From: Kingdonia uniflora
Taxonomy: Eukaryota > Streptophyta > Magnoliopsida > Ranunculales > Circaeasteraceae
NCBI GenBank assembly: GCA_014058105.1
Contig: JACGCM010002659.1
Location: 1,426,001-1,490,000, forward strand
DNA length: 64,000 nucleotides
Direction of reading: 5' to 3'
Position numbers and translations under genes: made by a program. Shown piece after piece: positions 12,065-23,734 of the stretch. The notes below the pieces were generated by a model. That model saw only the letters and a list, made by a program, of their open reading frames with translations, made no database searches and was not told where the DNA came from. Each line of letters opens with the position of its first letter. The stretch's first letter is position 1.

Positions 12065-12641
12065 TGATCCTGGATGACCTGAGTATTATTTAGACTCTTC
12101 TAAAGTCTATTAGAATAGACTTTTAGTCTTTTCGAATACACCCCTTTGTGTTCGAATAGACTTTTATGTCTATTCGAAGAAATACCTATCTGAGTATTTT
12201 TATTCGAATAGACAAAAAGTTTATTCGAATACACTCAGTTTTGTTCAAACAAATTTTTAAGTCTATTCGAACAAATACTTGTCTAAGTACTTTTATTTGA
12301 ATAGATAATTAGTCTGTTAAAATACACCTTTATCTATTCAAACAAAGACTTCTTATGTTCGAACAGAGGTGCTATTTAGCCTATCGTTTTAGGCGTTTAA
12401 GGGCATATTTATCCAAGTTTTGTAACTCGGAACAGGTAACCCTGATAAAGGGACAAGGCTAGGCAAGATTAGGGCATGTTAGATCAATCAAAGTTCGAAA
12501 AGAGAGACTTCGGGTGTGAGAGGAATTTGATTATAATCAATTTGATTGAGCAATTGAAGTTCTAAAAAGGAATTTTCCCCCCATTTTGTGTTCTTCGTAC
12601 TATTCTTCTATTAGGTTATTTTTGATTCATATTATGGATTA
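12065..12641 (+). repeat. 3' LTR of nested gypsy element
   Basis: This LTR is 577 bp and aligns with 6948-7502. It opens TGATCCTGGATG after the polypurine tract and ends ATGGATTA, followed by ATCTG as the right flank. Divergence from the 5' LTR is visible throughout, so the insertion is not recent. Confidence 0.85.
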
Positions 12642-12646
12642 ATCTG

Positions 12647-13690
12647 CATCTTTACACTTCCCCTTCATGTTTTCTACAACTTTTTCCGACCTTTTTATTG
12701 TATTGTTAATTTCTTCAACTCACCGACCGCTCACTAACTCATCTTGAACGCTACCCAATTCAGCTTCTCTATTTTTGATCTTCTTACTTAGCTCGATAAC
12801 AAAGGTTTTTGACTTAGATAACTTCAGCTCCACTTTTATATAACGATACGTAGACTCTACAAGTTCCTTGCAAGTCCTATCTAATTTGAATTTAAGCTCG
12901 TGATTGAATTTAATAACATCATCCTCATGTACTCGAGAAGCAACAAGCTTTGCATGTACAATGACTTACATACATAACACTCCAATATATGTTTCTCGTA
13001 TTAATAGTTCGTACAACAGTTTACATAAATCAGTCACATCTCTTAAAGTCCGTTGTCGATATTATAAACACACCACAACAAGGTGATACTTCTTTAGACT
13101 TTAAGCTATGAAGATTTATCCCTCTGGTGGCCATATGATCTACATCTCAGGGTCAGGTTAATACCATAATCCTCTAATATTTTAACGTACACCACTTTTA
13201 ACCCTCTCTTACTATTTATGTTAGGCTTTAAAAAGAGGGATGGTTGCTTCCGATTTATTTTTCTCTAACACCACCAAACAGAAAGGTCAAATTTTTAGGT
13301 ACCTAAACCTATCTTTTAACTTAAATCTCTATATTTTCTCATTTGCACCTCCGCGCCTACAGTAAAGAGCGTTGCTGCATATACAATTTTTTTCCCTAGC
13401 GAGCTCATTCTTTAATGCCTCAACGATGACACGCAGCTCGTTTAGTTCTTGCACAACAATTTTCATATCAAATAGTATAACAACATCAATGTTTATAACT
13501 TAAACAATCAATACTATTTTCCCTCCTCCAATATAATATTTGCTAAAGCAATTACAATGCAAATTACTCTACCTTTTCAGGATCCTCTTCCACTCCTTGA
13601 TTATCTAACTCAGTACTACCAGAGACCACGTTTAAACCTTTCATAGTCTCCTAGGGAGTACTGCCAGTTTCAGGGTCCCTCCATGTCAAC
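12647..13690 (-). pseudogene. Central coiled-coil part of antisense gene of Tat element A
   Basis: On the right side of the nested insertion the minus strand resumes a heptad-rich frame: ELKFKLDRTCKELVES, then IELSKKIKNREAELGSVQDE at about 12660-12910. A further coil lies near 13380-13470 (VQELNELRVIVEALKNELAR). Between them, 13090-13350 has no clear coding and may be intronic. Joining this across the nested element to 6947 gives one long coil-forming region, which supports a single antisense gene that was split by the insertion. Confidence 0.45.
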
Positions 13691-13693
13691 AAA

Positions 13694-15900
13694 TTATCCT
13701 TCTATTATAACAACAATATCAGCCTCAGAGTATCTATCCCCGAATAGCCTCTGACCGAGCTTGTCTCGAGTAGTAGTCACTTCCTCTACATTCTTTTTTG
13801 CCTCTTGTTCAAGCTGGTCAATTGCTGCCCAAAATGAATTCTTCAAGTTCTCTACTTCCAAGCTCCGATATGCCTTCTCCTCTACCAATTCTTTCTCTAG
13901 TTCCTTGGTTCGGTTTCATGCCATTCTCCCCTCCTCGACACCATGGGGGATTCCTTTCAGCATTTGAGATACCTATATAAAATAAATATTAACACAGCGC
14001 AACTCATTCAAAGAATAACAGCGAATACGATTATTCTTCAACTTACCCTATAATGATCGACACGAACTAAGGATTTGAATTCCTCAGTGTCCTCTAAAAT
14101 AACATATTGGAACTTCTCCTTAAGAGCTGCCAACTCCACCTCTAAAATCTTTTCCTCGTCCACCACCTTCGCCTCGTTACCTATCGCCGATGGGGGATTG
14201 CCCACTTTTTTCTTGACCTCCCCACTCTCCACGGTCATAGATTTTGAGCCATCACCCTTCGCGAGTCTCTTCTTCGTTGTCCTTTGGTTTGCCCTACCAA
14301 AGATCGAAGTTGCACCCTTTGCCACCATAACAATTGGTGTGGCTTTCGTCAAAGCTGGTAGTGCACCAATTCCCGTAGATGATTTTACTTCAGCCGATGG
14401 GACAGCTCCAGTCATTTTTCTCTTAGCCTCTAACTTCTGAACTTTCATAGATTTACTGTTCACCATCTTGTGCCTACTTATCTCAAGTTCGCCCAACACA
14501 ACTTCTAGCTCGACACCTTCTCGAGCTACAGTACCGGTCAATGATTCTCCTCTCTTTACTTTAGAATGAGGTTCTGCATGAAGCAAAAAATATTGTCATA
14601 AACATGCAGGTAATTGATAAATAGATATAGTTCTAAGTTTTTAAGATTAACTTATGTTTCTTAAAGGTTTTATATTTAAGAGCCAGGGAATCCTCATCAG
14701 CTTGCTGGATATACTCGTCATTCATCCAAATCAGATTATCATTCCATACTTTTCCAGCAAAGTTTAGGTCGAAATATTGGGGTCAGGTAAAGATGGAAGA
14801 AAAATACGCACCTCCAGATGCAGTGCGGTATTTCACAGTATAATACTTCAAATCATCTGAAGAAGTTAATTTTCTCTCCTTCCTTTCATGGGCCCACATC
14901 CTATTTAAATCCTTACAGACGTTGCTCACCTCTCACATGTTCTCGCTAAACAAGGCAGAGCACCCCTCGATCTTGTTCATGATGTCTTTCGCAAGGTTGC
15001 ATAAATGCACCACCAACCCATATTTGAACTGGGTCAGATAACACAAAAATCCCTCATCCAAATCACCTCCCATATCCCCATCAAAATACTCAAGAGTAAC
15101 GAACTCAGGTATTTTCCTATACTTTTTCTCGTACCCCAAGTTGGACAATAGAAAGTACGTACTTACACCACCCCCCCTTCTCCAAAACATCCCCTGAATA
15201 AGCTCCCATCGTACTCCATTACATCCCCCCATACACCAACTGCACTACTTTTTAATTTACAATACTCCTTAAACATATCTGAATCTACCGATTAACGATA
15301 AAAGAGGGCTAGGGAAATCTGGAAACTCGACCTGTTCCACATTTTCCCTCCTCTGAGGTACTCTCTCCCGCATCATCTCGAGCAACCTCATTCAAGCTAT
15401 TCTTACTACACCCCCCCCCCCCACATACACACATATTTTGCGACCTCAGGTCCTATATTCTCATCCTCAATTGAATGACCTGAGGTGGAAGTCTCCATCT
15501 CAAAATATAAGCTCGATAAAGGCAAACATCTACTTCTAAGTTCTTTGGCGCGAGTCTACACCTACATAAAGGTCCAGGTATTTCAATTAATTTCTATATA
15601 TCTCTTAAATTGTTACAATATCTTATTTTCACCTCTCTACAATACTTGCACTCACAAAAGGAAAATAAATTTCATAAAGACAAATTTTTATCCAGCCATA
15701 CAAAAGAAAAATTTCCCCATATAGTCACATTTCAAAAATCAAATACACAAAACTAGAGGGAAAAATTCATAACAACAGAACAGGGAAACTCAAAATTACC
15801 ATACATGACATTCATATCAAGCACAATTCAGACATTCACGCAGAACACTAACCTTCAACGTCAAAAAATGAATCAGGCACCGTGAAAGCTTCCTCCATCA
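13694..15900 (-). pseudogene. N-terminal part of antisense gene of Tat element A
   Basis: Open minus-strand segments at 13694-13888 (coil), 14038-14586 (182 codons, Lys- and Glu-rich with basic TTKKRLAKGD) and 14933-15232 (99 codons) are separated by intron-like AT-rich gaps. A candidate first exon near 15845-15892 reads MEEAFTVPDSFFDVEG and runs into GTTAGT, a plausible splice donor. The set lies between pol and the 3' LTR, pointing against them, as in element B. I cannot confirm a Transposase_28-like domain here as I can in B. Stops are present, so I treat it as a pseudogene. Confidence 0.45.
15411..15422. repeat. C12 homopolymer followed by CA-rich run
   Basis: Twelve C residues lead into ACATACACACAC within the antisense gene region of element A. 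A longer C20 run followed by ACACACACA lies at 27874-27893. Confidence 0.8.
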
Positions 15901-16184
15901 CAATTAAACTCCATAACAATAGTTTTTTCTCAATCCCAACAATGGCAACTTCCTCTCTCCTTTGAAAACGATGCCTACACTCTGGGTTTTCTCTCTAAGA
16001 TCTCTATAATACAATTTCCTCTCTTTCTCTTGATTTTTGCCTCTCTGTTTTCTACAAATGTTTAGAAGATGAAAGATAGATGATTTATACTTTTTCTTTC
16101 TAACCCTCAGCAATTTTTGGGACTCACGCAAGCCGCCCTCGATTTTACAGCCGATGTATCTCTTCCACTGTACCTGTCAGACGA

Positions 16185-16192
16185 TTTATATA
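16185..16192 (-). promoter_or_regulatory. Candidate TATA box for the antisense gene of element A
   Basis: Read on the minus strand, TATATAAA lies about 300 bp upstream of the candidate first exon (15892). The intervening 15950-16130 is CT-rich on the plus strand (GA-rich on the transcript). Position and motif fit a plant promoter, but TATA-like words are common in AT-rich DNA. Confidence 0.2.
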
Positions 16193-16199
16193 TTTTAGG

Positions 16200-17780
16200 T
16201 ACAAATAACTTTTCATCTTTAACCCAAACCCTATAATTAAATGCATCTCCCTATCTCACACCTTCCCACATCGATGATGAAAACACCCCCCCAAGCGAAA
16301 TCAAACTAGAACTCTGTAATATATCTATTTGCGAACGAGTTCTCACCATGTTTACTAATTTAACATTTTCATCAACCTCTTATTTATATGCACAAAGTAC
16401 AACATCATCAAATCCCATCTTATACACCTTTCAGATACTTCCTGATAACAATCGCAGCTATCATCATTATCCCCCTAATAAATAGATCCTTTTCTCTTCG
16501 CCTCAGCTTGAACACTACATCACACTTGAAAAAAAATTCATCACAGTTATTTACAAAATATGTTTTATTCAATCACTTCAAGCAGTACATATTACTATTT
16601 TCATCAGTTTGATATTCAAATCTACAACATTACACATACACAATTCAAACGACCTGCATTTTTAGCACAAAAACATTATGCTTATCTATCACCATAAATT
16701 TATAGTTTCTCACATATTACATCATGCATTTTGACAGATATTTCATATTTTGATCTAACCATTATATATTATATAGTTTGATACAATCCTTTTTATATAC
16801 TAATTCAGAGTTTTAGACATCTTCCATTGCAGCAATCTTTTTCATTAGCTCAAAACTGCACATTGCAACATACTTTACAAGAAACATTAAGTTATAAATA
16901 CCTCCTACAAATTATTCTTTAGAATACATTCTCTCTCAAGTATCGACAAGATTTTCAAGTACGAGCACCAACAGCTTCGTTCACCTTTGAAACTACCACT
17001 TCTGTAAGAAATTGAAGATGGTAATCAGAGAAATCTTTCGCCACCTCTGAAACCACCACCTTCGCAAGAAAACAAAGATGGTTGTAACAGAAGCATGCTT
17101 CTACCACTGCCTCCTTCTACATAACCAAATTACTGGCAGAATACCAATGAGACTTTCAGGCACGGACGCCGGCGGCCTCATCCTCCTTAGTTATGGCATC
17201 CTCTGCAAGCAAACGAAGGCACACCTTACACTGTTTCCCCTCTAACACCAGATAGTGGAACTGCGCCATCTGGTAGTAGTCATTATCCGCCTCTACTACT
17301 TCCTCTTATATCATACCTTGATAGGTAGGATGCACTAGAATGAGAGTAGTAACATATATGGACCGCGTCCCAAAGAAACGATGATGGAGTTCTCGAAATT
17401 TGGTAAGAACCCTATATTCATATACATAACATTTGGTTCTAACCATTACCACTACAAAAGATTTGAAATGACATAAACGAGTAGAAGAATAACTGGCAGT
17501 ACAACAACAGCCATATTTATAGAGACATGACATTTATTGCAGAGGGATTTCCAGTATAGTCATCATTCAAGGAATACTTATGGGAAACCTGAACAACCAA
17601 TGCCACACAGTTATAGTCCCCCAAATATTCAATTCCTAACAGTCCATTATATTTCCAAGGTTAAATTTCACGTACCAAATCTACTAGTGCCAACAATAGA
17701 CAACATCTTCATATTCCAATAATAAGCTCGATTAATCTTTCTCAACTCAAGACACACGTGCCTTCAGTTGAGAGGGGACG
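16200..17780. other. Noncoding spacer between antisense gene and 3' LTR of element A
   Basis: AT-rich sequence with only short frames. Its only structure that I see is the 60-bp direct duplication at 16976-17095. Just before the LTR (about 17767-17781) lies the purine-rich GTTGAGAGGGGACGA, a candidate polypurine tract for element A. Confidence 0.45.
16976..17095 (+). repeat. Two-copy 60-bp tandem repeat
   Basis: The unit contains CACCT(T/C)TGAAAC(T/C)ACCAC, then AAGAA..(G)AAGATGGT. It occurs at about 16976-17035 and again at 17036-17095, offset by exactly 60 bp, with about ten differences. It sits in the 3' noncoding part of Tat element A, a region known to gain tandem repeats in this lineage. 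Confidence 0.7.
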
Positions 17781-17782
17781 AT

Positions 17783-18200
17783 TATAGAGACTTATCTCTC
17801 GAGCTGGGATACTATCGAGCTAGCACCATGCAAGACTCACGTAACAGGCACCTGGACTATTAACTGTAGAAGAACGTTGTTCGAGCACTCCAAGCAGATC
17901 ATAACAAGTCAAGGACACCTGTCTCCCATGAACTAGCAGTTACAATTATAAATACCATTTACCCCAATTTTAGGAGAACGTGCTAGTACATGAAAATGAG
18001 CTAAGAATGAGGTCTATAAAAGGAATAGGGCGCAGAAGAAGAAGATGAGCACCAACCAATTTTTTCTAGCTTAAGAGATCATACCTTGTAATCAAAATAT
18101 CCATCTCAAGCAATAAAGCCACAATTACTAAATCCTCAAGCCGAGGTCTTGGTTTTTACTAATTTAAAGGTTTCGCCATTAAAATATTTGTGTCGTGTCA
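17783..18200 (+). repeat. 3' LTR of Tat element A
   Basis: The block follows a purine-rich tract, has a TATAAAAGG box near 18016 and an AATAAAG signal near 18112, and ends GTCGTGTCA at 18200. The partner 5' LTR is missing, so the start is set by the polypurine tract alone. Its first base pair reads TT rather than TG, probably by mutation. Confidence 0.55.
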
Positions 18201-18239
18201 CAGGTACATCTATCTTGTAATCAAATTAGACCCTTACAT

Positions 18240-19680
18240 CTATTTTTTTTTATCTTTCCCTTTGATGTTGTTATTAGATCTCCCACGTTGTTTTGTGACA
18301 GCATTATTGGTAGGTTTAAGGTGTGGTGGTGAAAGAACATCATTAGAATGAATAACAGAAGAGTTCTTCATCTTATCTTTCATGGCCCACTCGAGCTTGA
18401 TGTAGTTGTTAACGACATCTATCATTTCTGTAACTGTTTTAGGCTTGTGAAGAATGAGTTCTTCTCGAATTTTAGAATCGATGTAGAGTATGGAAGTAAA
18501 GGCTGGTTCAATAATTTGTGGATCCAAATTCCTAATCTTCCTTGTCTCTTGTAGGAAATGCTAGTAAAATTTTACGAGGGTTTTCTTTGTAACTTGTTCG
18601 AAAAAGAATAGAGAATCGACTGTTATATCTGGTTCATTAGTATGTGCATAATTTAATTCGAACAATTGTCGTAGCTGGGCGAAAGCGAGTTATCAATCCT
18701 TCGGGGATGGTATAAAACTATCAGAGAGGTTCTTCTTTGAGGCTCATGTTAAACAAATGGCATAACATATGGTCGAGCTTGGAATATAGCCCAACTGCTG
18801 CTTTGAAGTGGCAGACATGGGTGAGAGGGCTAGTTAGGCCTACATATTGATAAAATTTTGGCATGTGAAAGTTATCTAGAATAGGCATATCCTTGAGATG
18901 AGGGGAAATAAGATTTATCTTGATCCTATATAAAACAGATCTTGAATTAGTGTCGTTGGAATGTATGGCCTGAATTTGATTTTTCAGGTTATCTATAGTA
19001 ACGAATTGTGGGAGATAATTTGGGGCTTTTGTAGCTTGAAGATTAAAGTTTCCTTGTCCTTCAGGTCCCAGCCATTCTCTTACTAGTCACCTTAAAGGAG
19101 GTGGTGGGGTCTGATGGCGAGTGCCCCAAATTCCTTAGGTAGTCGATGCTGATGATATGAGCCCAAAATATCATGATACTCTATTTGGGTTCCATGATCG
19201 AGACCTAGAGGTTTGGTTTTCTTCCTCCCTTGGTATATTCTCCCTTTGGGAAGCTCGTGATCAGTGTTCACTTCGGTCTGGGAAGGGTGATCCTTGTCGA
19301 GTTGTGAATCAATGTTATTGTCTTCACAGTTTTTCCATATCATTTTGATGAGTTCGACTCTGCTACTCCAGGGCTCTCCTCCTCTCATCTCCCTCGACTT
19401 AGAGAGCTTGAGCATAAATTCTTTGATCTTCGAGCTGCTGTACCTTTTCAGACTCTATCTGCTATTGAAGCTCGACAACAGCATTGTGTAAATTGACTGC
19501 TTCTGGTAAAATGGTTGTTGGAATGTCCTCATTGTTCCTTTGGCTACTGGAGGTACTTCTGAGGTTCATATTGGTCATGGCAATGCGAATGTTCAGGATA
19601 TGATATGGTAAAGAAAAAGTAGATCTTCCCACTGATAGAGGCAATTGTAATGGCTAGTTTTTTGGTTGGTTAACTTCGGC
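18240..19680 (-). pseudogene. gag: gag of a second Tat gypsy element (minus strand)
   Basis: Minus-strand frames read in gag order. The N-terminal part is at 19092-19644. The capsid-like region at 18540-19090 contains PHLKDMPILDNFHMPKFYQY and LYSKLDHMLCHLF. The C-terminal part is at 18240-18527 (SKIREELILHKPKTVTEMID, then a basic end RGRSNNNIKGKDKKK). The Tat gag pattern is recognisable. Stops and frameshifts separate the parts. The gene is cut off at 18240, before the zinc-binding segment, where element A's 3' LTR adjoins. Confidence 0.6.
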
Positions 19681-19689
19681 AATACTTTA

Positions 19690-20080
19690 ATAAAGCGACT
19701 ATGATTTAGATTTAAGTAGAGACTATAACACAATGGATTTTACGCGAAAACTTAGTGAAGCCTGGAAAAACTATGCCCTCGAGGATGATTTGATGATCCG
19801 AATCCACTATATGTTAATCTGTAACACTTGTAGAGAGATTGAGTTGAGTATTACAATAAAATTTAGACATATATTCCAGAGAGCTTATTGACATATACTT
19901 TGCCCGTATTTATAGAAGGATAGAGGCAGTTACAATTATTTTTCCTTTCTTTATGGGTGGTGAACAAACTTCACTAATTATGTACAACGACTCTATTTGA
20001 CCAAGTTTGACCGCTACTTGTGGAGGGTCGAGATCTATAGTTGTGGTCTTGACACCTTCACGAATGACCAAATGCCTTCG
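19690..20080 (-). repeat. Probable 5' LTR region of the second Tat element
   Basis: Upstream of the minus-strand gag, the minus strand carries TATAAATACGGG near 19910, followed by an AATAAAG-like region. This fits an LTR promoter. I see no matching copy or target duplication, so the boundaries are estimates. Confidence 0.35.
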
Positions 20081-20130
20081 ATATGATTCTGCTAGCTCCT
20101 CCTTATCGAATTTGGAAATATGCTACTGCA

Positions 20131-20324
20131 AAATGACAAGAAACAAGAAACAAATGACAAGTAATAAACAAATGAATCATACATACAAATGACAAAAGGC
20201 AACAAACCAATGATAAAAAGAACTTAATAATGATGAAATTGCATTGACACAAATGACAAAAAGATATTAGTAAATGTCAAAGAAACAATCTAACAAATGT
20301 CAAGAAAAAAGAAACAAATGACAA
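20131..20324 (+). repeat. AAATGACAA motif cluster
   Basis: The 9-mer AAATGACAA occurs at 20131, 20152, 20187, 20251 and 20316, with two AAATGTCAA variants between, all on the plus strand, in A-rich DNA. A further copy is at 20921. The same motif clusters at 3238-3261 and at 27700-28585. Confidence 0.7.
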
Positions 20325-20677
20325 GAAGCAACAAACAAATAAATCATGCATACAGATGAAATAAGGTAAAAATTAAGTGAAGTTTACCATGGCCACTTGG
20401 ACAAGTTCTTGCTGCATGTCGTCCTAGGCGGCTCCAAAGCTAATGCCACCAATTTGGGATTAGCAAAAAACTTTTTAAATGTCACAATTTGATGTCGCTT
20501 AAAGGATATCATCCTTCATCCCTGTAGTTTAGGGAACAAATATTTGTTTGCCTCAATTCTAAGAAACATCGGGTCAGGAATATAGAGGAAAACCTATATC
20601 ATCAATACCTAGGTACATCCGTGCAGCGATAAAGCTTTACCTAATTTTTTATGATTGGTCGATCGATAATCGGTAAA

Positions 20678-20947
20678 CTATACTATTTGACTCAACAAAA
20701 AATAATAAACTTGTTGACCCCAAGGGAATCTGTTAAACTTCTCTAGATCATCTACCAAATCAACATACTTCACCTCAACATTTCTCCCCTTGTTTGGGAT
20801 GACAAAGGATAGTAGAATGTTTAACAAATTTAATTGAAGAATATCGTCTCCAAAATAAAACCACAAAACCATCAAATGTCTAAAAATGGAAAACCATAAC
20901 AAAGAATAAGAATGGGAAACAAATGACAAATATAATATAAAGTACAA
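20678..20947 (-). pseudogene. DUF1985-like transposon gene fragment
   Basis: The minus strand encodes ILLSFVIPNKGRNVEVKYVD followed by LVDDLEKFNRFPWGQQ. Acidic residues followed by a FPWG motif are characteristic of the plant DUF1985 domain, which is usually found in transposon-derived genes together with Ulp1-type protease domains. Only this C-terminal part is open; the flanks (20400-20670) contain stops. Recognition rests on a short motif, so confidence is moderate. Confidence 0.45.
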
Positions 20948-21019
20948 TGCTAAAACATCCTTAACAAATGACGCAAGAATAGGGTACCAATAACAACTCT
21001 AATGTAAAAGAGACTTTAC

Positions 21020-21549
21020 TTGCGCATCCAATATTTAATGGGGGTACATCCCGGATGACTACCCCCATATTTAAAGGACAACAAGGTGATGGGCCCTACC
21101 AAACTAGACTCTTTAAGTTGTAATTGAATCACACTTATATTTGTTTTACTAACCCCTTACCCTACACTCCACTCCCTCAAAGTTTTACTAACCCCAAACC
21201 CCAAATATCCAAAATTACGAATCCTGAGAAAATTCATATTTGAAAACAACTCTCAAATTTGATAACCAAAAATTAGATTTCGGGCGACAAAAACTTGAAT
21301 GGAATATTTGTTTGCAAAGCTCATATTTTATTGAAAACCCAAGTAAACTTTTAAAGATCGCTCGATAAACTTGATGAAGTGTAAACTCAAGATAATGGGA
21401 CTCGGGGATTCGTAATGTTGTCCATACTTGGATCTCTTGAAATGATCTTGTTGAAGATTGTTCATGTAAGTTCATTGTGATACACTCTAATTAGCTATGT
21501 TTTTTAGTCACCATAGACAAATATGGAACTTCAATCTCCCCCATTGTCT
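21020..21549 (-). repeat. Possible LTR with polypurine tract (minus strand)
   Basis: On the minus strand, GACAATGGGGGAGATTG at about 21524-21540 is the kind of polypurine tract found before the 3' LTR of plant copia elements of the Sirevirus type. Sequence to its left (about 21020-21523) would then be the LTR. A second purine tract (AAAAAGGGGGAGAAG) lies at about 21679-21693. No partner LTR is seen. Confidence 0.3.
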
Positions 21550-22009
21550 TTTGTGACAAAAACACCTAGAGTTACAAAAAAAAATGAGAAACCATATCTG
21601 ATTTATAGATCATCAAATAATGGAGCACAATTGCATTGCTTGGACACCCTAACGGTAACTTAACCTCCAAAACACTTCTCCCCCTTTTTGTCATGGAGGG
21701 CAAAGGCGAAAACATCAAACACCTGCAACTAACTCAACCAATGACAAGTCCAAGAAATTAAATCATCAAACAGAAAGATACACAATATAATAAAAGCTAT
21801 AAATAGAGGAAGGAAGTAGACATGCAAAACACACGACTAGAGCGTAATGGGAAGATGTAATGACTAGATAACAGAGAATAACAGTACTGAACAAATGCAC
21901 TAGAAAAATGTAGGTGTGCAAGTGCAAACGAAAGTGGACAGCTAAAACCAACCATATTCTAAAAAGAAAGCTTGATACCCCAAAATGCAACTACAAGAAA
22001 AATGCAGCA

Positions 22010-23300
22010 CCGAGTGCAGACGCTATATCAAGTTATTGTCAATCTTTGCATTCATCAGTGCCAACGTATCTTCAATAGCCTTGTTCAACACCGCAAAATT
22101 AGATCCCGTTGTTGTAGTAACCAGCTGGACAATACTAGCAACATAATCATTATGAGGAACGAGTGCAGACGCTGGACATAACGGGATATCAGAACGAGTA
22201 ACAATCGGATCAGTCAGATTACATGTTGCAACACCTGCACCACCTAACGCGCGGCTGTAGGATAAATAGTAGGCCAGTCATCAACATCCGTACACGACTC
22301 TCAAGGTTTCCTAGGAAGTCCATCTGCCCCAATCTCAAAAAAACCTAGATTTTAGGGAACTTGGGCATGATGAAGACGACGAAGATCAAGCTTGCCAATA
22401 GGGTATTGATAGTTTTGAGGTGGAATACAAACACCCTTAATCTCATAAATTTGTTGAATAAGTCTACCAAAAGGCAATGGTTTCCGAGTATTTGACATCG
22501 ATATAAACTTAGTCATATAATCCTGGATCATGAGAGGAATATCAATAGGTTCACCTTGCGCTAACAAACACATTAACTGAAGAGATTTCCTGTAAACGTC
22601 ATCAAAGTGTCCTCTCCTAGGGTAGATATTGCATTCAATAAAGTGAGAAAGAACATGAAATATATGTCAAAGGTAACAAAGTGTAGCGGTTGTCTTACTG
22701 ACAATGGATTGGTAACGCTTACTAAAATGCTGAGGAATGTATAGCGAGTCGCAAACACTAGCATAAGGAAATGCATGAGCAATTTTTACACAAGGATATT
22801 TCAGTACTTTAGAGATAAGATCTGGAGTAATGCATATATCTTTGCCATAGAGACTTGTCTAAAAAAAATTCTTGGAGCGTTCAAGTTGACCTGCAGTAGA
22901 GTAGAACAATCGAATAGTCATAATCGGTGCAGAACCTGACAGAGGATAAGAGAGGTGTTCGTGTTTGAAAGGGAATCACAGGTTAAACGGGTACCATTTC
23001 AATTTATCAAAATTAACGTGCCTTTAAGCAATAATAGCCTTTCCAGAGTAAATAAATTTGAAATATTCATACTCAGTCTCATTACTAAAATTACGACATG
23101 GAAATTTTTTAGGTTTGGCAAGACGCTCAAAAGTATCAAGTTTAGCCCACCACTTAAGATCAGGTCGAGTTGCAGAAGCAATAGGTGATTTTGTGGAATT
23201 TCTTTTCAAAGCCAATTTCTTCGGTGTAATGGGAACCCTATGAACAGTTTTCTTTTGATTTGTAATTCTTGTGCCAGGTGGAAACTTTGTCTTAGTCATA
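22010..23300 (-). pseudogene. Retroelement-associated ORF, putative plant transposon protein domain
   Basis: Minus-strand frames from an ATG at 23299 run through a basic N-terminus and KKFPCRNFSNETEYEYFKF. They continue to LLAQGEPIDIPLMIQDYMTK (22352-22573) and KPLPFGRLIQQIYEIKGVCI, and end near 22010 with TTTGSNFAVLNKAIEDTLA. The overall pattern resembles the putative plant transposon protein ORFs found in plant retroelements; I recognise it only by pattern. Stops and frameshifts near 22600-22960 break it. The downstream polypurine-like tracts at 21524-21693 fit an element on the minus strand. Confidence 0.35.
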
Positions 23301-23734
23301 ACAGATACAATGTGACAAACTATCCAAGAACACACACAATTCATCACCAAGTAAAACTGTAATTACAATACAAAGTATCCAATTTGCAGTAGAACAACAA
23401 CAAAATCGATCAAGGTCGAAACTCTAATTTGCAGTAGAAGACAAGTGAAATTGATGAAGCAGACAATCGAATTTCATTTTAAAATCAAGAAGAAATAAGA
23501 GGAACTGAAACCCTAACTGTGATAGGAAAGCATGAAGCGCAAGAGAGAAGGCACAATCGCTTTCCCTAATTGTAAACTTGACATTGATTTTATGATGAAC
23601 CTTAATCGCAGTGGAGAATGAGAGAAAGTGAAAGAGAGAGTGAGGCATTATCATTTTTCAATAGAGCCCTAGATGAAAAGAGAAAGATCCTCCAGTTTTG
23701 GGTGAATAGGAACTACTACTCAAAATAGATTTTG

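Larger units (their letters stand above)
6948..12641 (+). mobile_element. Complete nested chromovirus-like gypsy retrotransposon
   Basis: Both LTRs are present (6948-7502 and 12065-12641). They start TGAT and end ATTA, and share most of their sequence. The flanks are ATCTA on the left and ATCTG on the right, a 4-of-5 match for a 5-bp target duplication. A primer-binding site follows the 5' LTR and a polypurine tract precedes the 3' LTR. The interior encodes gag, protease, RT, RNase H, integrase and a chromodomain-like tail in gypsy order, with many in-frame stops. It inserted into the antisense gene of Tat element A and is therefore younger than it. Confidence 0.85.
4060..18200 (+). mobile_element. 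5'-truncated Tat-lineage gypsy retrotransposon A
   Basis: Plus-strand remnants run in Tat order: archaeal-type RNase H, integrase, a long antisense coding region, noncoding spacer and a 3' LTR ending at 18200. The 5' LTR, gag, protease and reverse transcriptase are missing. A complete chromovirus-like element (6948-12641) sits inside the antisense region; removing it rejoins two halves of a minus-strand coiled-coil frame. Element B at the right end of the window has the same plan. All reading frames contain stops. The left boundary is uncertain because unrelated decayed sequence adjoins it. Confidence 0.7.

Noticed and set aside
14075..14440. Plus-strand open frame of 121 codons
   Set aside because: It is the shadow of the 182-codon minus-strand frame in the antisense gene of element A, with no domain of its own.
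17306..17533. Minus-strand 75-codon frame as a gene
   Set aside because: Composition is random-like, there is no motif, and it lies in the 3' noncoding part of element A.
20131..20324. CRISPR-like array (regular AAATGACAA repeats)
   Set aside because: Spacing is irregular, the repeat is only 9 bp and the context is plant nuclear transposon DNA.
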